From contig NZ_AEJF01000179.1 of assembly GCF_001028175.1 (NCBI RefSeq), forward strand, positions 1-61,025: a stretch of 61,025 nucleotides of DNA, read 5' to 3'. Numbering within the stretch: position 1 is the stretch's first letter; each line of letters opens with the position of its first letter. The position numbers were made by a program, and so were the translations under genes. The notes beneath the pieces are model-generated. The model did no database searches. It saw only the letters and a list, made by a program, of their open reading frames with translations, and had not been told where the DNA came from. Shown piece after piece: positions 28,648-37,980 of the stretch. Source of the DNA: Caballeronia mineralivorans PML1(12) (GTDB taxonomy: Bacteria; Pseudomonadota; Gammaproteobacteria; Burkholderiales; Burkholderiaceae).

Positions 28648-29148
28648 CTACTTTGCCCCGCGCACGCGGCGCAACTCATCGAACACGAGCAGCACGGCGC
28701 CGATGGTGATCGCGCTATCGGCGAGGTTAAACGCCGGCCAATGCCACGTGTTGACGTGAAAGTCCAGGAAGTCGATCACGTGGCCATAAGCAATCCGGTC
28801 GATCACGTTGCCGATCGCGCCGCCCATGATCAGCGCCAATGCCGTGCAGAACATTCGCTGCGTGCCGTGGCGTTTCAGCAAATAGCAGATCACGATGGCC
28901 GCGACCACGCCGAGTGCCGTGAATCCCCAACGCTGCCAGCCGCCGGCGGTAGCGAGAAAGCTGAACGCCGCACCGCGGTTGTAGATCAGGAACAGGTTGA
29001 AGAACGGCGTAAGCGCGTGCGGTTCGCCATAGGTGAACACACGCGCGACAGCGATCTTCGACAACTGATCGAAGAGAATCACGATCAACGCCACGCCTAG
29101 CCACGGCGCGAGTGAACCACTGCTTTGTTTCGACATCGTTCTTGCCAT
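28648..29148 (-). CDS. lspA: Lipoprotein signal peptidase (signal peptidase II)
   Basis: A 166-residue inner-membrane aspartyl protease that removes signal peptides from prolipoproteins. Four membrane segments; family motifs FDQLSKIA, NRGAAFSFL, GGAIGNVIDRI and FNLADSAI, the last two holding the catalytic Asp pair. The start ATG shares one base with the ileS stop (TAATG) and has GGAG nine bases before. An ATG four codons later is possible. Confidence 0.96.
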   Translation of the reverse strand: MARTMSKQSSGSLAPWLGVALIVILFDQLSKIAVARVFTYGEPHALTPFFNLFLIYNRGAAFSFLATAGGWQRWGFTALGVVAAIVICYLLKRHGTQRMFCTALALIMGGAIGNVIDRIAYGHVIDFLDFHVNTWHWPAFNLADSAITIGAVLLVFDELRRVRGAK

Positions 29149-31982
29149 TATGCTGCGCTCCGCGTTTCGCCGTTGCCGAAGAGGTTGGTGATGCAACGGC
29201 CGCACAATCCAGGATGTTCCGCCGATGCGCCCACGTCGTCACAGTAATGCCAGCAACGCTCGCATTTCAGATACGTCGATGCAATCACGTCGACGCCTTC
29301 ATCCGCTTCGTTCGCCACCTTCACGACCCGCGCCGCCGATGTGATCAGCACGAAGCTGAGGTCATCGCCGAGACTGGTCAGCGCGTTATACCGCGCGCCG
29401 CTCGCCCGCACGTCCACTTCAGCCTGCAGCGACGAACCGATCATGTTCGCTGTCCGCGCTTCTTCCAGCGCCTTGGTCACGTCGCTGCGCGCGGAGCGGA
29501 TCAGCGTCCACTTGTCGAGCAATTCGCCGGCATCAGGCACCTGCGGATAGGCGTGATACACCTCGGTGAAGATGGTATCGCGTCCGGGTTGCAGCACCTT
29601 GTACGCCTCTTCCGCCGTGAACGACAGATAGGGCGCGACCAGCCGCAGCAAACCGTGCGCGATGTGATGCAGCACCGTCTGCGCCGCGCGGCGTTCGCGC
29701 GAATCGGGCTTCATGGTGTACAGCCGATCCTTCAGCACGTCGAGATAAAACCCGCCGAGATCCTCCGAGCAGAACGTCGCAAGCTTCGATACAACCGGAT
29801 GGAACTCGAACTTCTCGTAGTGCGCGAGCACGTCGTCTTGCAGGTTCTGCGCGAGGGCGACGGCGTATTTATCGATTTCGAGCCAGTCTTCCACCGGACG
29901 TGCGTTTTTCTCGAAGTCGAAATCGGAGAGATTGGACAAGAGGAAGCGCAACGTATTGCGAATCCGCCGATACGTCTCCGTCACGCGCTTCAGGATTTCT
30001 TCGGAGATGGCGAGCTCACCCGAATAATCCGTCGATGCAATCCACAAGCGGATGATTTCCGCGCCCAGCCGGTTCGACACTTCGTGCGGATCGACGCCGT
30101 TGCCCAGCGACTTCGACATCTTGCGGCCTTCGCCATCGACGGTGAAGCCGTGCGTCAGCAGCGCGTTGTACGGCGGGCGGCCATCGAGCATGGAGGCGGT
30201 CAGCAACGACGAATGGAACCATCCGCGATGCTGGTCCGAACCTTCCAGATACAAGTCAGCCGGGAACTGCAGCGAGTCCTTGTGCGAGCCGCGCAGCACG
30301 TGCCAGTGCGTCGTGCCGGAATCGAACCAGACGTCGAGCGTGTCGCGATTCTTCTCGTACATGTTGGCTTCGTCGCCGAGCATTTCTTGTGGATCGAGCG
30401 TTTGCCACGCTTCGATCCCGCTCACTTCCACGCGCTTTGCCACTTCCTCGAGCAATTGCAGCGTACGCGGATGCAGTTCGCCGGTTTCCTTATGGACGAA
30501 AAACGCCATCGGCACGCCCCACTGGCGCTGTCGCGAGAGCGTCCAGTCCGGCCGGTTCGCGATCATGCTGTAGAGCCGCTGCTTGCCCCATGCCGGGAAG
30601 AACGCCGTGTTTTCGATACCTTCCAGCGCGGTTTCGCGCAGCGTGCGGGACGTGTCGTTGGGCTTCACGTCCATGCCGGCGAACCACTGCGACGTCGCGC
30701 GATAGATGATCGGCGTCTTGTGGCGCCAGCAGTGCATGTAGCTGTGCGTGTATTTCTCGGTCTTCAGCAGCGAATGCGCGCTGCGCAACGCTTCCACGAT
30801 CTGGTCGTTGGCTTCCCAGATCGAGAGTCCGCCGAACAGCGGCAGCGACTCGATATAACGACCGTCGCCCATGACGGGGTTGATGATGTCGGAGTCCGTC
30901 ATGCCGTGCGCCTTGCAGGACACGAAGTCTTCCACGCCATACGCCGGCGATGAATGCACGATCCCCGTGCCGCTTTCAGTCGTCACGTACTCGCCGAGAT
31001 ACACAGGCGCGGTGCGTTTATAGCCGGGGTGGGCCGCGCTCAGCGGATGATGAAAGCGCAAGCCGCTCAGCTTGGCACCGGGCGCGGTAGCGATGGTTGA
31101 ACCGGTCACGCCGTATTGCTTGAGACATTCTTCCACGCGATCTTCGGCGAGGATCAGCAGGCCCTTTCCGGTATCGACGAGGCTATAGACGATCTCCGGA
31201 TGCACGTTCAGCGCCTGGTTGGCGGGAATGGTCCACGGCGTAGTCGTCCAGATCACCACGCCACCTTCCTGCTTCGGCAAGGCGTTCAGGCCGAACGCCT
31301 GCGCGGTTTTCTCCGGCTCGGCGAAAGCGAACAGCACGTCGATGGTCGGATCGACCTTGTCCTGGTACTCGACTTCGGCTTCAGCCAGCGCCGAACCGCA
31401 GTCGAAACACCAATTCACCGGCTTCAGCCCGCGATACACGTAACCCTTCTCGAGGATCTTTCCCAACGCGCGGATTTCGCCGGCTTCGTTGGCGAAGTTC
31501 ATCGTCTTGTATGGGTTGTCCCAGTCACCGAGCACACCGAGGCGCCGGAAGCCCAGTTTCTGCTTTTCGATCTGCGCGCTCGCGTAGGTGCGCGCTTTTT
31601 CCATCACTTCGCGCGCCGGCAGCGACTTGCCGAACTGCTTTTCGATCTGGATCTCGATCGGCATGCCATGGCAATCCCAGCCGGGGACATAGACTGCGTC
31701 GAAGCCCGCCAGATTGCGCGCCTTCACGATCATGTCCTTCAGGATCTTGTTCACCGCGTGGCCGAGGTGGATGTCGCCGTTCGCATACGGCGGGCCGTCG
31801 TGCAGGATGAACTTCTTGCGGCCGTGGCTGGCGGCGCGGATCTTCTCGTAGATCTTGTTGTCCTGCCATTCCTTCACCCATTGAGGCTCGCGCTTGGGCA
31901 AGTCGCCGCGCATGGGGAACGGCGTATCCAACAGATTGACCGGATACTTCGACTGGGGCTTGGCTTCTTTCTTGTTGCTCAT
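29148..31982 (-). CDS. ileS: Isoleucyl-tRNA synthetase
   Basis: A 944-residue class I aminoacyl-tRNA synthetase. The HIGH motif is HLGHA in PPYANGDIHLGHAVNK, the KMSKS motif is GRKMSKSLGN, the editing domain contains VVIWTTTPWTIPANQALNV, and the C-terminal zinc ribbon has CERCWHYC and CGRC. The ATG at 31982 is chosen because MSNKKEAKPQSKYPVNLLDT is the typical bacterial N-terminus; the open frame to 32138 upstream is non-conserved. It sits between ribF and lspA as in many proteobacteria. Confidence 0.97.
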   Translation of the reverse strand: MSNKKEAKPQSKYPVNLLDTPFPMRGDLPKREPQWVKEWQDNKIYEKIRAASHGRKKFILHDGPPYANGDIHLGHAVNKILKDMIVKARNLAGFDAVYVPGWDCHGMPIEIQIEKQFGKSLPAREVMEKARTYASAQIEKQKLGFRRLGVLGDWDNPYKTMNFANEAGEIRALGKILEKGYVYRGLKPVNWCFDCGSALAEAEVEYQDKVDPTIDVLFAFAEPEKTAQAFGLNALPKQEGGVVIWTTTPWTIPANQALNVHPEIVYSLVDTGKGLLILAEDRVEECLKQYGVTGSTIATAPGAKLSGLRFHHPLSAAHPGYKRTAPVYLGEYVTTESGTGIVHSSPAYGVEDFVSCKAHGMTDSDIINPVMGDGRYIESLPLFGGLSIWEANDQIVEALRSAHSLLKTEKYTHSYMHCWRHKTPIIYRATSQWFAGMDVKPNDTSRTLRETALEGIENTAFFPAWGKQRLYSMIANRPDWTLSRQRQWGVPMAFFVHKETGELHPRTLQLLEEVAKRVEVSGIEAWQTLDPQEMLGDEANMYEKNRDTLDVWFDSGTTHWHVLRGSHKDSLQFPADLYLEGSDQHRGWFHSSLLTASMLDGRPPYNALLTHGFTVDGEGRKMSKSLGNGVDPHEVSNRLGAEIIRLWIASTDYSGELAISEEILKRVTETYRRIRNTLRFLLSNLSDFDFEKNARPVEDWLEIDKYAVALAQNLQDDVLAHYEKFEFHPVVSKLATFCSEDLGGFYLDVLKDRLYTMKPDSRERRAAQTVLHHIAHGLLRLVAPYLSFTAEEAYKVLQPGRDTIFTEVYHAYPQVPDAGELLDKWTLIRSARSDVTKALEEARTANMIGSSLQAEVDVRASGARYNALTSLGDDLSFVLITSAARVVKVANEADEGVDVIASTYLKCERCWHYCDDVGASAEHPGLCGRCITNLFGNGETRSAA

Positions 31983-32134
31983 GGATGACTCGATATCTGT
32001 TCGGTGAAGCGGCGGTGAGGCGGCGGTTCCAAGCGGGCAAGCTCGGGAACGGGCTCGAAGGTGCGTGTTTAGCGAGGCAGCGGGCAGCGCGTCGGGGGCT
32101 TTATCGGAAACTTCAAGCGCCCGGCGCCACGCGC

Positions 32135-33124
32135 TCACCTAATTCGATCGGTGGCCGAGGTGGCGAAACCGCTGTCGCGGCCACTTGAGTTCACGTCTGA
32201 TGCGAAATAGGCGCGGGCGTTGGTCACGTCGCGCGCGATTGCTGCCGTCAGTGTTTCGAGGTCCACGTACTTTTCCTCGTCACGCAGCTTTTGCAGGAAC
32301 TCGATACGCACGAGCTTGCCGTAGGCGTCGCCATGCCAGTCGAGCACGAAGGTTTCGAGCAGCACGCGGCCGGAGTCGTCGACGGTCGGACGCAATCCGA
32401 GACTCGCCACACCCGGCAGCGGCACGGGTCCGAGCCCATGCACACGCACGACAAAAATGCCTGCGAGCGCCGGCCGCTTATGGGCGATCGGCATGTTGAG
32501 CGTGGGGAAGCCGAGATCGCGGCCGAGCTTTTGCCCGTGCACCACGTGGCCGCTAATGACATAGGGACGGCCTAGCGCGAGGCGGGCGGCATCGAGATCG
32601 CCTGCTACCAGCGACGCCCGCACGCCCGAGCTCGAGATGCGCGCGCCGTTCGGGGCGGCGACGGTCGCCATTTGTTCGACTTCGAAGCCGTGCTTGTGCC
32701 CGGCTGCCTTGAGCGACTCGAAATCGCCGGCGCGTTTTGCGCCGTAGCGGAAGTCGTCGCCGATCATCACCCAGCGCGCGTGCAGCCCGTTCACGATCAC
32801 ATTCTCCACGAACGTATCGGGCGGCTGGCTGGCGAAGGTGTGATTGAAATGCTCGACCACGACGCGATCCACGCCGTTCGTGCGCAGCGCTTCGAGCTTG
32901 TCGCGCAGCATCGCGATACGCGGCGGCGCGCCGGCGGGATTGAAGAATTCGCGGGGATGCGGCTCGAAGGTCATCACGCAGACCGGCAGGCCGCGGGCGT
33001 CCGCGGCGGCACGCACGTGGGCGAGCAGCGCCTGATGGCCACGGTGGACACCGTCGAAATTGCCGATGGTCAGCGCACAGGGCGCGCGGCTTTCGGCATT
33101 GGGTAGGCCGCGAAAGACTCTCAC
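32135..33124 (-). CDS. ribF: Bifunctional riboflavin kinase / FAD synthetase
   Basis: A 329-residue enzyme that phosphorylates riboflavin to FMN and adenylates FMN to FAD. The N-terminal nucleotidyltransferase domain has TIGNFDGVHRGHQALL and MTFEPHPREFF; the C-terminal kinase domain has GRDLGFPTLNM and the helix DEEKYVDLETL. It lies 152 bases upstream of ileS on the same strand, the usual proteobacterial order. It is divergent from purN. Confidence 0.96.
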   Translation of the reverse strand: MRVFRGLPNAESRAPCALTIGNFDGVHRGHQALLAHVRAAADARGLPVCVMTFEPHPREFFNPAGAPPRIAMLRDKLEALRTNGVDRVVVEHFNHTFASQPPDTFVENVIVNGLHARWVMIGDDFRYGAKRAGDFESLKAAGHKHGFEVEQMATVAAPNGARISSSGVRASLVAGDLDAARLALGRPYVISGHVVHGQKLGRDLGFPTLNMPIAHKRPALAGIFVVRVHGLGPVPLPGVASLGLRPTVDDSGRVLLETFVLDWHGDAYGKLVRIEFLQKLRDEEKYVDLETLTAAIARDVTNARAYFASDVNSSGRDSGFATSATDRIR

Positions 33125-33291
33125 GATATCGGTTGGGTCGGCGGTTGGCGGTTAAATGGGCGAATACTTGGGCAAATGCAGCGCGAGGCTGGCAAAGCCG
33201 CAAAGCGTTCGATTATAAACGCTCACAGCACTGGACGGAGGCCGGGCCCACTGCGGGTCGGGCGGATTCGCCGGGTTTTGACGGCATCGAA

Positions 33292-33300
33292 TGATAAAAT
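33292..33300 (+). promoter_or_regulatory. Extended -10 promoter of purN
   Basis: TGATAAAAT: TG plus one base, then TAAAAT. It ends seven bases before the purN ATG, so transcription would begin at or next to the start codon. No good -35 element is present at 17 bases. Confidence 0.45.
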
Positions 33301-33306
33301 CCGCGG

Positions 33307-33957
33307 ATGAAAAAAATCGTCATCCTGATTTCCGGGCGGGGAACCAATATGGAAGCCGTCGTGCGGGCTTGCGCGCGCGAAGGCTGGCCGGCTCGGGTGG
33401 CGGCCGTCATCTCGAATCGCCCAGATGCCGCCGGGCTTGCGTTCGCGGCGGCAAACGGCATTCCGGCCAGTGTCATCGATCACCGTGAATTCACTACGCG
33501 CGAAGCCTTCGATCAGGCGCTTGCACGCACTATCGACGGCTTCGAACCGGATCTCGTGATGCTCGCGGGCTTCATGCGCGTGCTCACGGACGCCTTCGTC
33601 GAACGCTACGCCGGCCGCATGATCAACATTCATCCGTCGCTGCTGCCGTGCTTTCCGGGGCTTAAAACGCACAGCCAAGCCCTCGATGCCGGCGTGCGCG
33701 TGCACGGCGCAAGCGTCCATTTTGTCACGCCGACGCTGGATCATGGACCCATCGTCGCGCAGGCAGCGGTGCCGGTTCTGGCCGGCGACGACGCGGCAGC
33801 ACTCGCTACCCGGGTGCTCGCCGTCGAACACATTATTTACCCACGCGCGGTGCGCTGGTTCGTCGAAGGGCGTCTTGCCATCGACGGCGAGCGTGTCGTG
33901 CTCACGCCACCAGAGCCGCAATGGCTCTTTGCCGACATTGCCGGGGAGGGCGTATGA
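33307..33957 (+). CDS. purN: Phosphoribosylglycinamide formyltransferase 1
   Basis: A 216-residue purine-synthesis enzyme transferring a formyl group from 10-formyltetrahydrofolate to glycinamide ribonucleotide. Motifs: ISGRGTNME (phosphate loop), MLAGFMRVL, INIHPSLLP with the catalytic Asn and His, and VHFVTPTLDHGPIVAQ with the catalytic Asp. No ribosome binding site precedes the ATG, which fits a leaderless transcript. The stop overlaps the next start (ATGA). Confidence 0.96.
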   Translation: MKKIVILISGRGTNMEAVVRACAREGWPARVAAVISNRPDAAGLAFAAANGIPASVIDHREFTTREAFDQALARTIDGFEPDLVMLAGFMRVLTDAFVERYAGRMINIHPSLLPCFPGLKTHSQALDAGVRVHGASVHFVTPTLDHGPIVAQAAVPVLAGDDAAALATRVLAVEHIIYPRAVRWFVEGRLAIDGERVVLTPPEPQWLFADIAGEGV

Positions 33958-35255
33958 GGCTTCATGGATTTTTGATAGGACAAACCGAGACGTTGCTGGC
34001 GGACGTACTGCGCTTTAGCGGTCCCGCTGATGCCGCCACCAGCCGTTTTTTCCGTGCGCATCCGAAGCTCGGCCACAACGAACGCGGCGTGATCGCCGAA
34101 GCGGTGTTCGCGGTCCTGCGCCGCAAGATGGAATTTTCGCATCTCGCCGAAAGCGGCAGCGGCAACCTCGCGCGGCGTCTTGCGCTGCTGGGCTTGATGC
34201 AGACGGCGGGGTTATCGGCGGTCAAGCCGTTTATTTCCGCCGATGAATACCAATGGCTCAACCAGGTGTCGAAGATCGATCCGGGCAGTTTGCCGGTGCG
34301 GGTGCGGACCAATTTGCCGCAATGGATCTACGACGCCATGACAAAGCGCTTCGATACCGAAGAGCTCGCTCTGCTTGCCGCCGCGCTGAACTATCCGGCG
34401 CCGCTCGATCTGCGCGCCAACCCGATCAAGGCCACGCGTGAACTGGTCATCAAGACGCTAACCGAAGCCGGTATCGATGCAGGCGAAATGCCGTTTGCGC
34501 CTTATGGCGTACGGGTGGACGGCAAGCCGGCGCTCACACGCCTGCAGCCGTTCCAGGACGGCTGGATCGAGGTGCAGGACGAAGGCAGCCAACTGCTGTG
34601 CTCGCTGGTTGCGCCCCGGCGCGGCGAAATGATCGTGGATTTCTGCGCGGGCGCGGGCGGCAAGACGCTGGCGCTGGGCGCGATGATGCGCTCCTCGGGC
34701 CGTCTCTACGCCTTCGACGTGTCCGACCGCCGGCTCGCCAAACTCAAGCCGCGTCTGGCTCGCAGCGGCTTGTCGAATGTGAATCCGGTGCTGATCGACA
34801 GCGAACACGACGCCAAGATCAAGCGCCTGGCGGGCAAGATCGACCGTGTTCTCGTCGATGCCCCCTGTTCCGGCCTCGGCACGCTGCGTCGCAATCCGGA
34901 CCTGAAATGGCGTCAGTCGCCGGAATCGGTGGCGGAACTCACGCCAAAGCAGTTGTCCATTCTGACCAGCGCGGCGCGGCTGGTGAAAGTGGGAGGCCGT
35001 CTCGTCTACGCAACATGCAGCATGCTGGAAGCGGAAAACGAGGGCGTAGTGAACCAGTTCCTGGCGACTCATCCGGGCTTCAAGCTGGTTCCGGCGCGAG
35101 AAGTGCTGGCCGAACAGCGCATTGATCTGGACACGGGCGACTATCTGCAACTGTGGCCGCACAAGCACGGCACGGACGGTTTCTTCGCCGCCGTACTCGA
35201 ACGGTTGCCGGTTGCAGCTAAAGAAGCCGTGGTTGAGGAAGCAGTCGAGGAATAA
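33954..35255 (+). CDS. RsmB-like rRNA cytosine-C5 methyltransferase
   Basis: A 433-residue RsmB/NOP-family SAM-dependent enzyme. The N-terminal ~130 residues are a NusB-like helical region, followed by the ferredoxin-like and Rossmann domains. Motifs: VDFCAGAGGKTLALGA (SAM binding), VLVDAPCSGLGTLRRNPDLK (motif IV with Cys) and LVYATCSM (motif VI with the catalytic Cys). It starts at an ATG overlapping purN, with GGGGAGGG before it. RsmB of E. coli methylates 16S C967; this gene is shorter in the N-terminal region and next to purN, not fmt, so the exact target is uncertain. Confidence 0.88.
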   Translation: MRLHGFLIGQTETLLADVLRFSGPADAATSRFFRAHPKLGHNERGVIAEAVFAVLRRKMEFSHLAESGSGNLARRLALLGLMQTAGLSAVKPFISADEYQWLNQVSKIDPGSLPVRVRTNLPQWIYDAMTKRFDTEELALLAAALNYPAPLDLRANPIKATRELVIKTLTEAGIDAGEMPFAPYGVRVDGKPALTRLQPFQDGWIEVQDEGSQLLCSLVAPRRGEMIVDFCAGAGGKTLALGAMMRSSGRLYAFDVSDRRLAKLKPRLARSGLSNVNPVLIDSEHDAKIKRLAGKIDRVLVDAPCSGLGTLRRNPDLKWRQSPESVAELTPKQLSILTSAARLVKVGGRLVYATCSMLEAENEGVVNQFLATHPGFKLVPAREVLAEQRIDLDTGDYLQLWPHKHGTDGFFAAVLERLPVAAKEAVVEEAVEE

Positions 35256-35535
35256 GTAATATTTGCTCGCTTTGGCTGGCGGATTCGGAAGCGAACCCCG
35301 GCCAAAGCTTTCAAAAGCGGGAAATTCGTGTTTACCTCACTAAACAGCAACGCAAATTAGCGGTCAAATTTCCAGCTGACCCTGCGCGAAATCAAAATTT
35401 TCCCTAATCGACACAAAGACTTGGAACGCATGAAGTAAAATGCCGTCTCATCACGTGCATATTCCTTTCATGCACCCAACAGCCGTCGATCCTGTTTTCG
35501 TTCGGCTATTTTTTCCGCCTTTCAGGTAAATTGCC

Positions 35536-36732
35536 TTGCTGAATTCATCGCTTGAATTTCTCGCCAACGGATTGCTGGACCTTTCGTGGTGGCAGATCTT
35601 GCTGTTCACTCTCGTGATGACGCACATCACGATCATCGGCGTGACCGTCTATTTGCATCGCTGCCAGGCGCACCGCGCGCTGGAACTGCATCCGGCCGTC
35701 AGCCACTTTTTCCGTTTCTGGCTCTGGATGACCACCGGCATGCTGACGGGTCAATGGGCCGCGATTCACCGTAAGCATCACGCCAAGTGCGAGACCGAAG
35801 AAGATCCGCACAGCCCGCAAACGCGCGGCATCTGGAAAGTCTTGCTCGAAGGCGCTGAACTGTACCGCTCGGAAGCCAAGAACGAAGAAACCATGCGCAA
35901 GTTCAGTCACGGCACGCCGAACGACTGGATGGAACGCAACGTCTACACGCGTTACCCCATTCTCGGCATCAGCATCATGATGGTCATCGACGTTGCGCTG
36001 TTCGGCTTTGTCGGGCTGTCGGTTTGGGCCGTGCAGATGATCTGGATTCCGTTCTGGGCGGCGGGCGTGGTCAACGGGCTCGCACACTGGTGGGGTTACC
36101 GCAACTTCAATTCGTCGGACGCCAGCACGAACATCTTCCCGCTTGGCATCCTGATCGGCGGCGAAGAGCTGCATAACAATCACCACACGTATGCAACGTC
36201 GGCGAAGCTGTCGAACAAGTGGTACGAGTTCGATATCGGCTGGATGTATATCCGCATCATGTCGGCGTTCAAGCTGGCCAAGGTCAAGAAGATTGCGCCC
36301 ACGCCGCGTTTGTTGACTGCCAAGCGGGTGCTCGATCACGACACGCTGCAAGCCGTGCTGTCGAACCGCTATGAAGTGATGGCGCGTTACGGCAAGGCGC
36401 TCAAGCGTGCGTATCGGCAGGAATTGTCGAAGCTGAAAGAAGGCGGTTCTGCCGACAAGTATCAGCTGATGCGTGGTGCCCGCAAGTGGGCGCACAAGGA
36501 AGAGGCGGGCCTCGACGAGCCGCAACGCCAGCAGTTGCCAGCGCTTTTCTCCGACAACCACAAGCTGCGCACCTATATTGAATTGCGTCAGGATCTGGCC
36601 GCCATGTGGGACCGCTCCAACGCATCGCGCGAACAACTGCTCGCGCAATTGCAGGACTGGTGTCATCGTGCGGAGCAAAGCGGTATCAAGGCGCTGCAGG
36701 ACTTCGCCTCACGCCTGCGACGCTACGCCTGA
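35536..36732 (+). CDS. Membrane fatty acid desaturase (delta-9 type)
   Basis: A 398-residue di-iron membrane desaturase. The three histidine boxes are HRCQAHR (41-47), HRKHH (78-82) and HNNHH (213-217), flanked by four membrane segments; family text such as VVNGLAHWWGYRNF is present. It introduces a double bond into an acyl chain, adjusting membrane fluidity. A basic ~150-residue C-terminal tail extends past the desaturase core. The start is a TTG, with AGG nine bases before it; a stop codon six bases upstream excludes extension. A terminator follows. Confidence 0.9.
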   Translation: MLNSSLEFLANGLLDLSWWQILLFTLVMTHITIIGVTVYLHRCQAHRALELHPAVSHFFRFWLWMTTGMLTGQWAAIHRKHHAKCETEEDPHSPQTRGIWKVLLEGAELYRSEAKNEETMRKFSHGTPNDWMERNVYTRYPILGISIMMVIDVALFGFVGLSVWAVQMIWIPFWAAGVVNGLAHWWGYRNFNSSDASTNIFPLGILIGGEELHNNHHTYATSAKLSNKWYEFDIGWMYIRIMSAFKLAKVKKIAPTPRLLTAKRVLDHDTLQAVLSNRYEVMARYGKALKRAYRQELSKLKEGGSADKYQLMRGARKWAHKEEAGLDEPQRQQLPALFSDNHKLRTYIELRQDLAAMWDRSNASREQLLAQLQDWCHRAEQSGIKALQDFASRLRRYA

Positions 36733-36786
36733 CAGCGTCCCGACCTTCGTCATCGATATCCGTTAAAATTTAATGACGTCACAAGA

Positions 36787-36807
36787 CCCCGCTCTGGCGG
36801 GGTTTTT
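36787..36807 (+). terminator. Rho-independent terminator of the desaturase gene
   Basis: ccccgc (36787-36792) pairs with gcgggg (36797-36802), tetraloop TCTG, followed by TTTTT. Confidence 0.85.
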
Positions 36808-36849
36808 CGTTTTGGGACGACGTAATCACGGATCGGAGACGAGGAAGCG

Positions 36850-37980
36850 ATGGAGCAGCTCATTAAAAGCGTCGAGTACGACCGGCCGCAAGGACTGACG
36901 TGCGGCATCGGCCAGGCGTGGGCGAAAGTGCCGCACGCCCCGTCGCGCGAGGAAAAGCGCGAGTTGAAGGAGCGCATTCGAGCGTTGCTCGTGCGCGAGA
37001 AAGCGGTGCTGGTCGCGCACTATTATGTCGATGCCGAGTTGCAGGAACTCGCCGATGAAACCGGTGGTTGCGTAGCGGATTCGCTAGAGATGGCGCGCTT
37101 CGGGCGCGACCATGCGGCGCAGACGCTGATTGTGGCCGGCGTACGTTTCATGGGCGAGACGGCGAAGATTCTCAGCCCCGAGAAGCGTGTGCTGATGCCC
37201 GATCTCGACGCCACGTGTTCCCTCGATCTCGGTTGTCCCGCCGACGAGTTCTCCGCTTTCTGCGACGCCCATCCCGATCGAACCGTCGTTGTGTACGCGA
37301 ATACCAGCGCGGCCGTAAAGGCGCGGGCGGACTGGATGGTGACATCCTCGATTGGGCTTGAGATCGTGGCGGATCTGCACGCGCGCGGCGAAAAAATCCT
37401 GTGGGCGCCTGACCGGCATCTGGGCGGTTATATCCAGAAGAAAACGGGCGCCGACATGCTGTCGTGGCAAGGCTCGTGTCTCGTTCACGACGAGTTCAAG
37501 GGCATTGAGCTCGATCTGCTGCGCACGCAATATCCCGACGCAAAAATTCTCGTTCATCCGGAGTCGCCGGAAGCGGTTGTCGCGCTGGCCGACGTGGTGG
37601 GATCAACGACGCAACTGATCGACGCGGCCGTGCGGCTTGAAGCCAAGCGGTTTATCGTCGCGACGGATCTCGGGATCCTGCACAAGATGCGGCTCGCCGC
37701 GCCGGACAAGGAATTCATCGAAGCGCCGACGGCTGGGAACAGTGCCACCTGCAAGAGCTGCGCGCATTGCCCATGGATGGCGATGAATGGCTTGGCGAAT
37801 CTGGCCGCTGTACTGGAGCGCGGCCACAACGAAATTTTCGTCGACCCGGCTATCGCGGCGCGTGCGCGCCTGCCGATCGACCGCATGCTCGACTTCGCCG
37901 CGCGTCACAAGAAGCGCGTGCAGGCGAGCGGCGATCTGGCGAAGGATGTGTCGTTGTTTTCAAATGTAGGAGCGGCGTGA
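36850..37980 (+). CDS. nadA: Quinolinate synthase
   Basis: A 376-residue iron-sulfur enzyme that condenses iminoaspartate with dihydroxyacetone phosphate to quinolinate, the precursor of NAD. The three cluster cysteines are in DATCSLD, WQGSCLVHDEF and CKSCAHCPWMAMNGL. Other blocks: LVAHYYVDAELQ, GVRFMGETAKIL, YANTSAAVKARAD. GAGGAAGCG precedes the ATG. It shares one base with nadC (TGATG). Confidence 0.96.
   Translation: MEQLIKSVEYDRPQGLTCGIGQAWAKVPHAPSREEKRELKERIRALLVREKAVLVAHYYVDAELQELADETGGCVADSLEMARFGRDHAAQTLIVAGVRFMGETAKILSPEKRVLMPDLDATCSLDLGCPADEFSAFCDAHPDRTVVVYANTSAAVKARADWMVTSSIGLEIVADLHARGEKILWAPDRHLGGYIQKKTGADMLSWQGSCLVHDEFKGIELDLLRTQYPDAKILVHPESPEAVVALADVVGSTTQLIDAAVRLEAKRFIVATDLGILHKMRLAAPDKEFIEAPTAGNSATCKSCAHCPWMAMNGLANLAAVLERGHNEIFVDPAIAARARLPIDRMLDFAARHKKRVQASGDLAKDVSLFSNVGAA

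Noticed and set aside
29112..30953. 613-codon plus-strand frame opposite ileS
   Set aside because: Antisense to a conserved synthetase; composition is typical of GC-rich shadow frames.
33278..33283. TTGACG as the -35 element of purN
   Set aside because: Only 11 bases separate it from the -10 element, too short for sigma-70.
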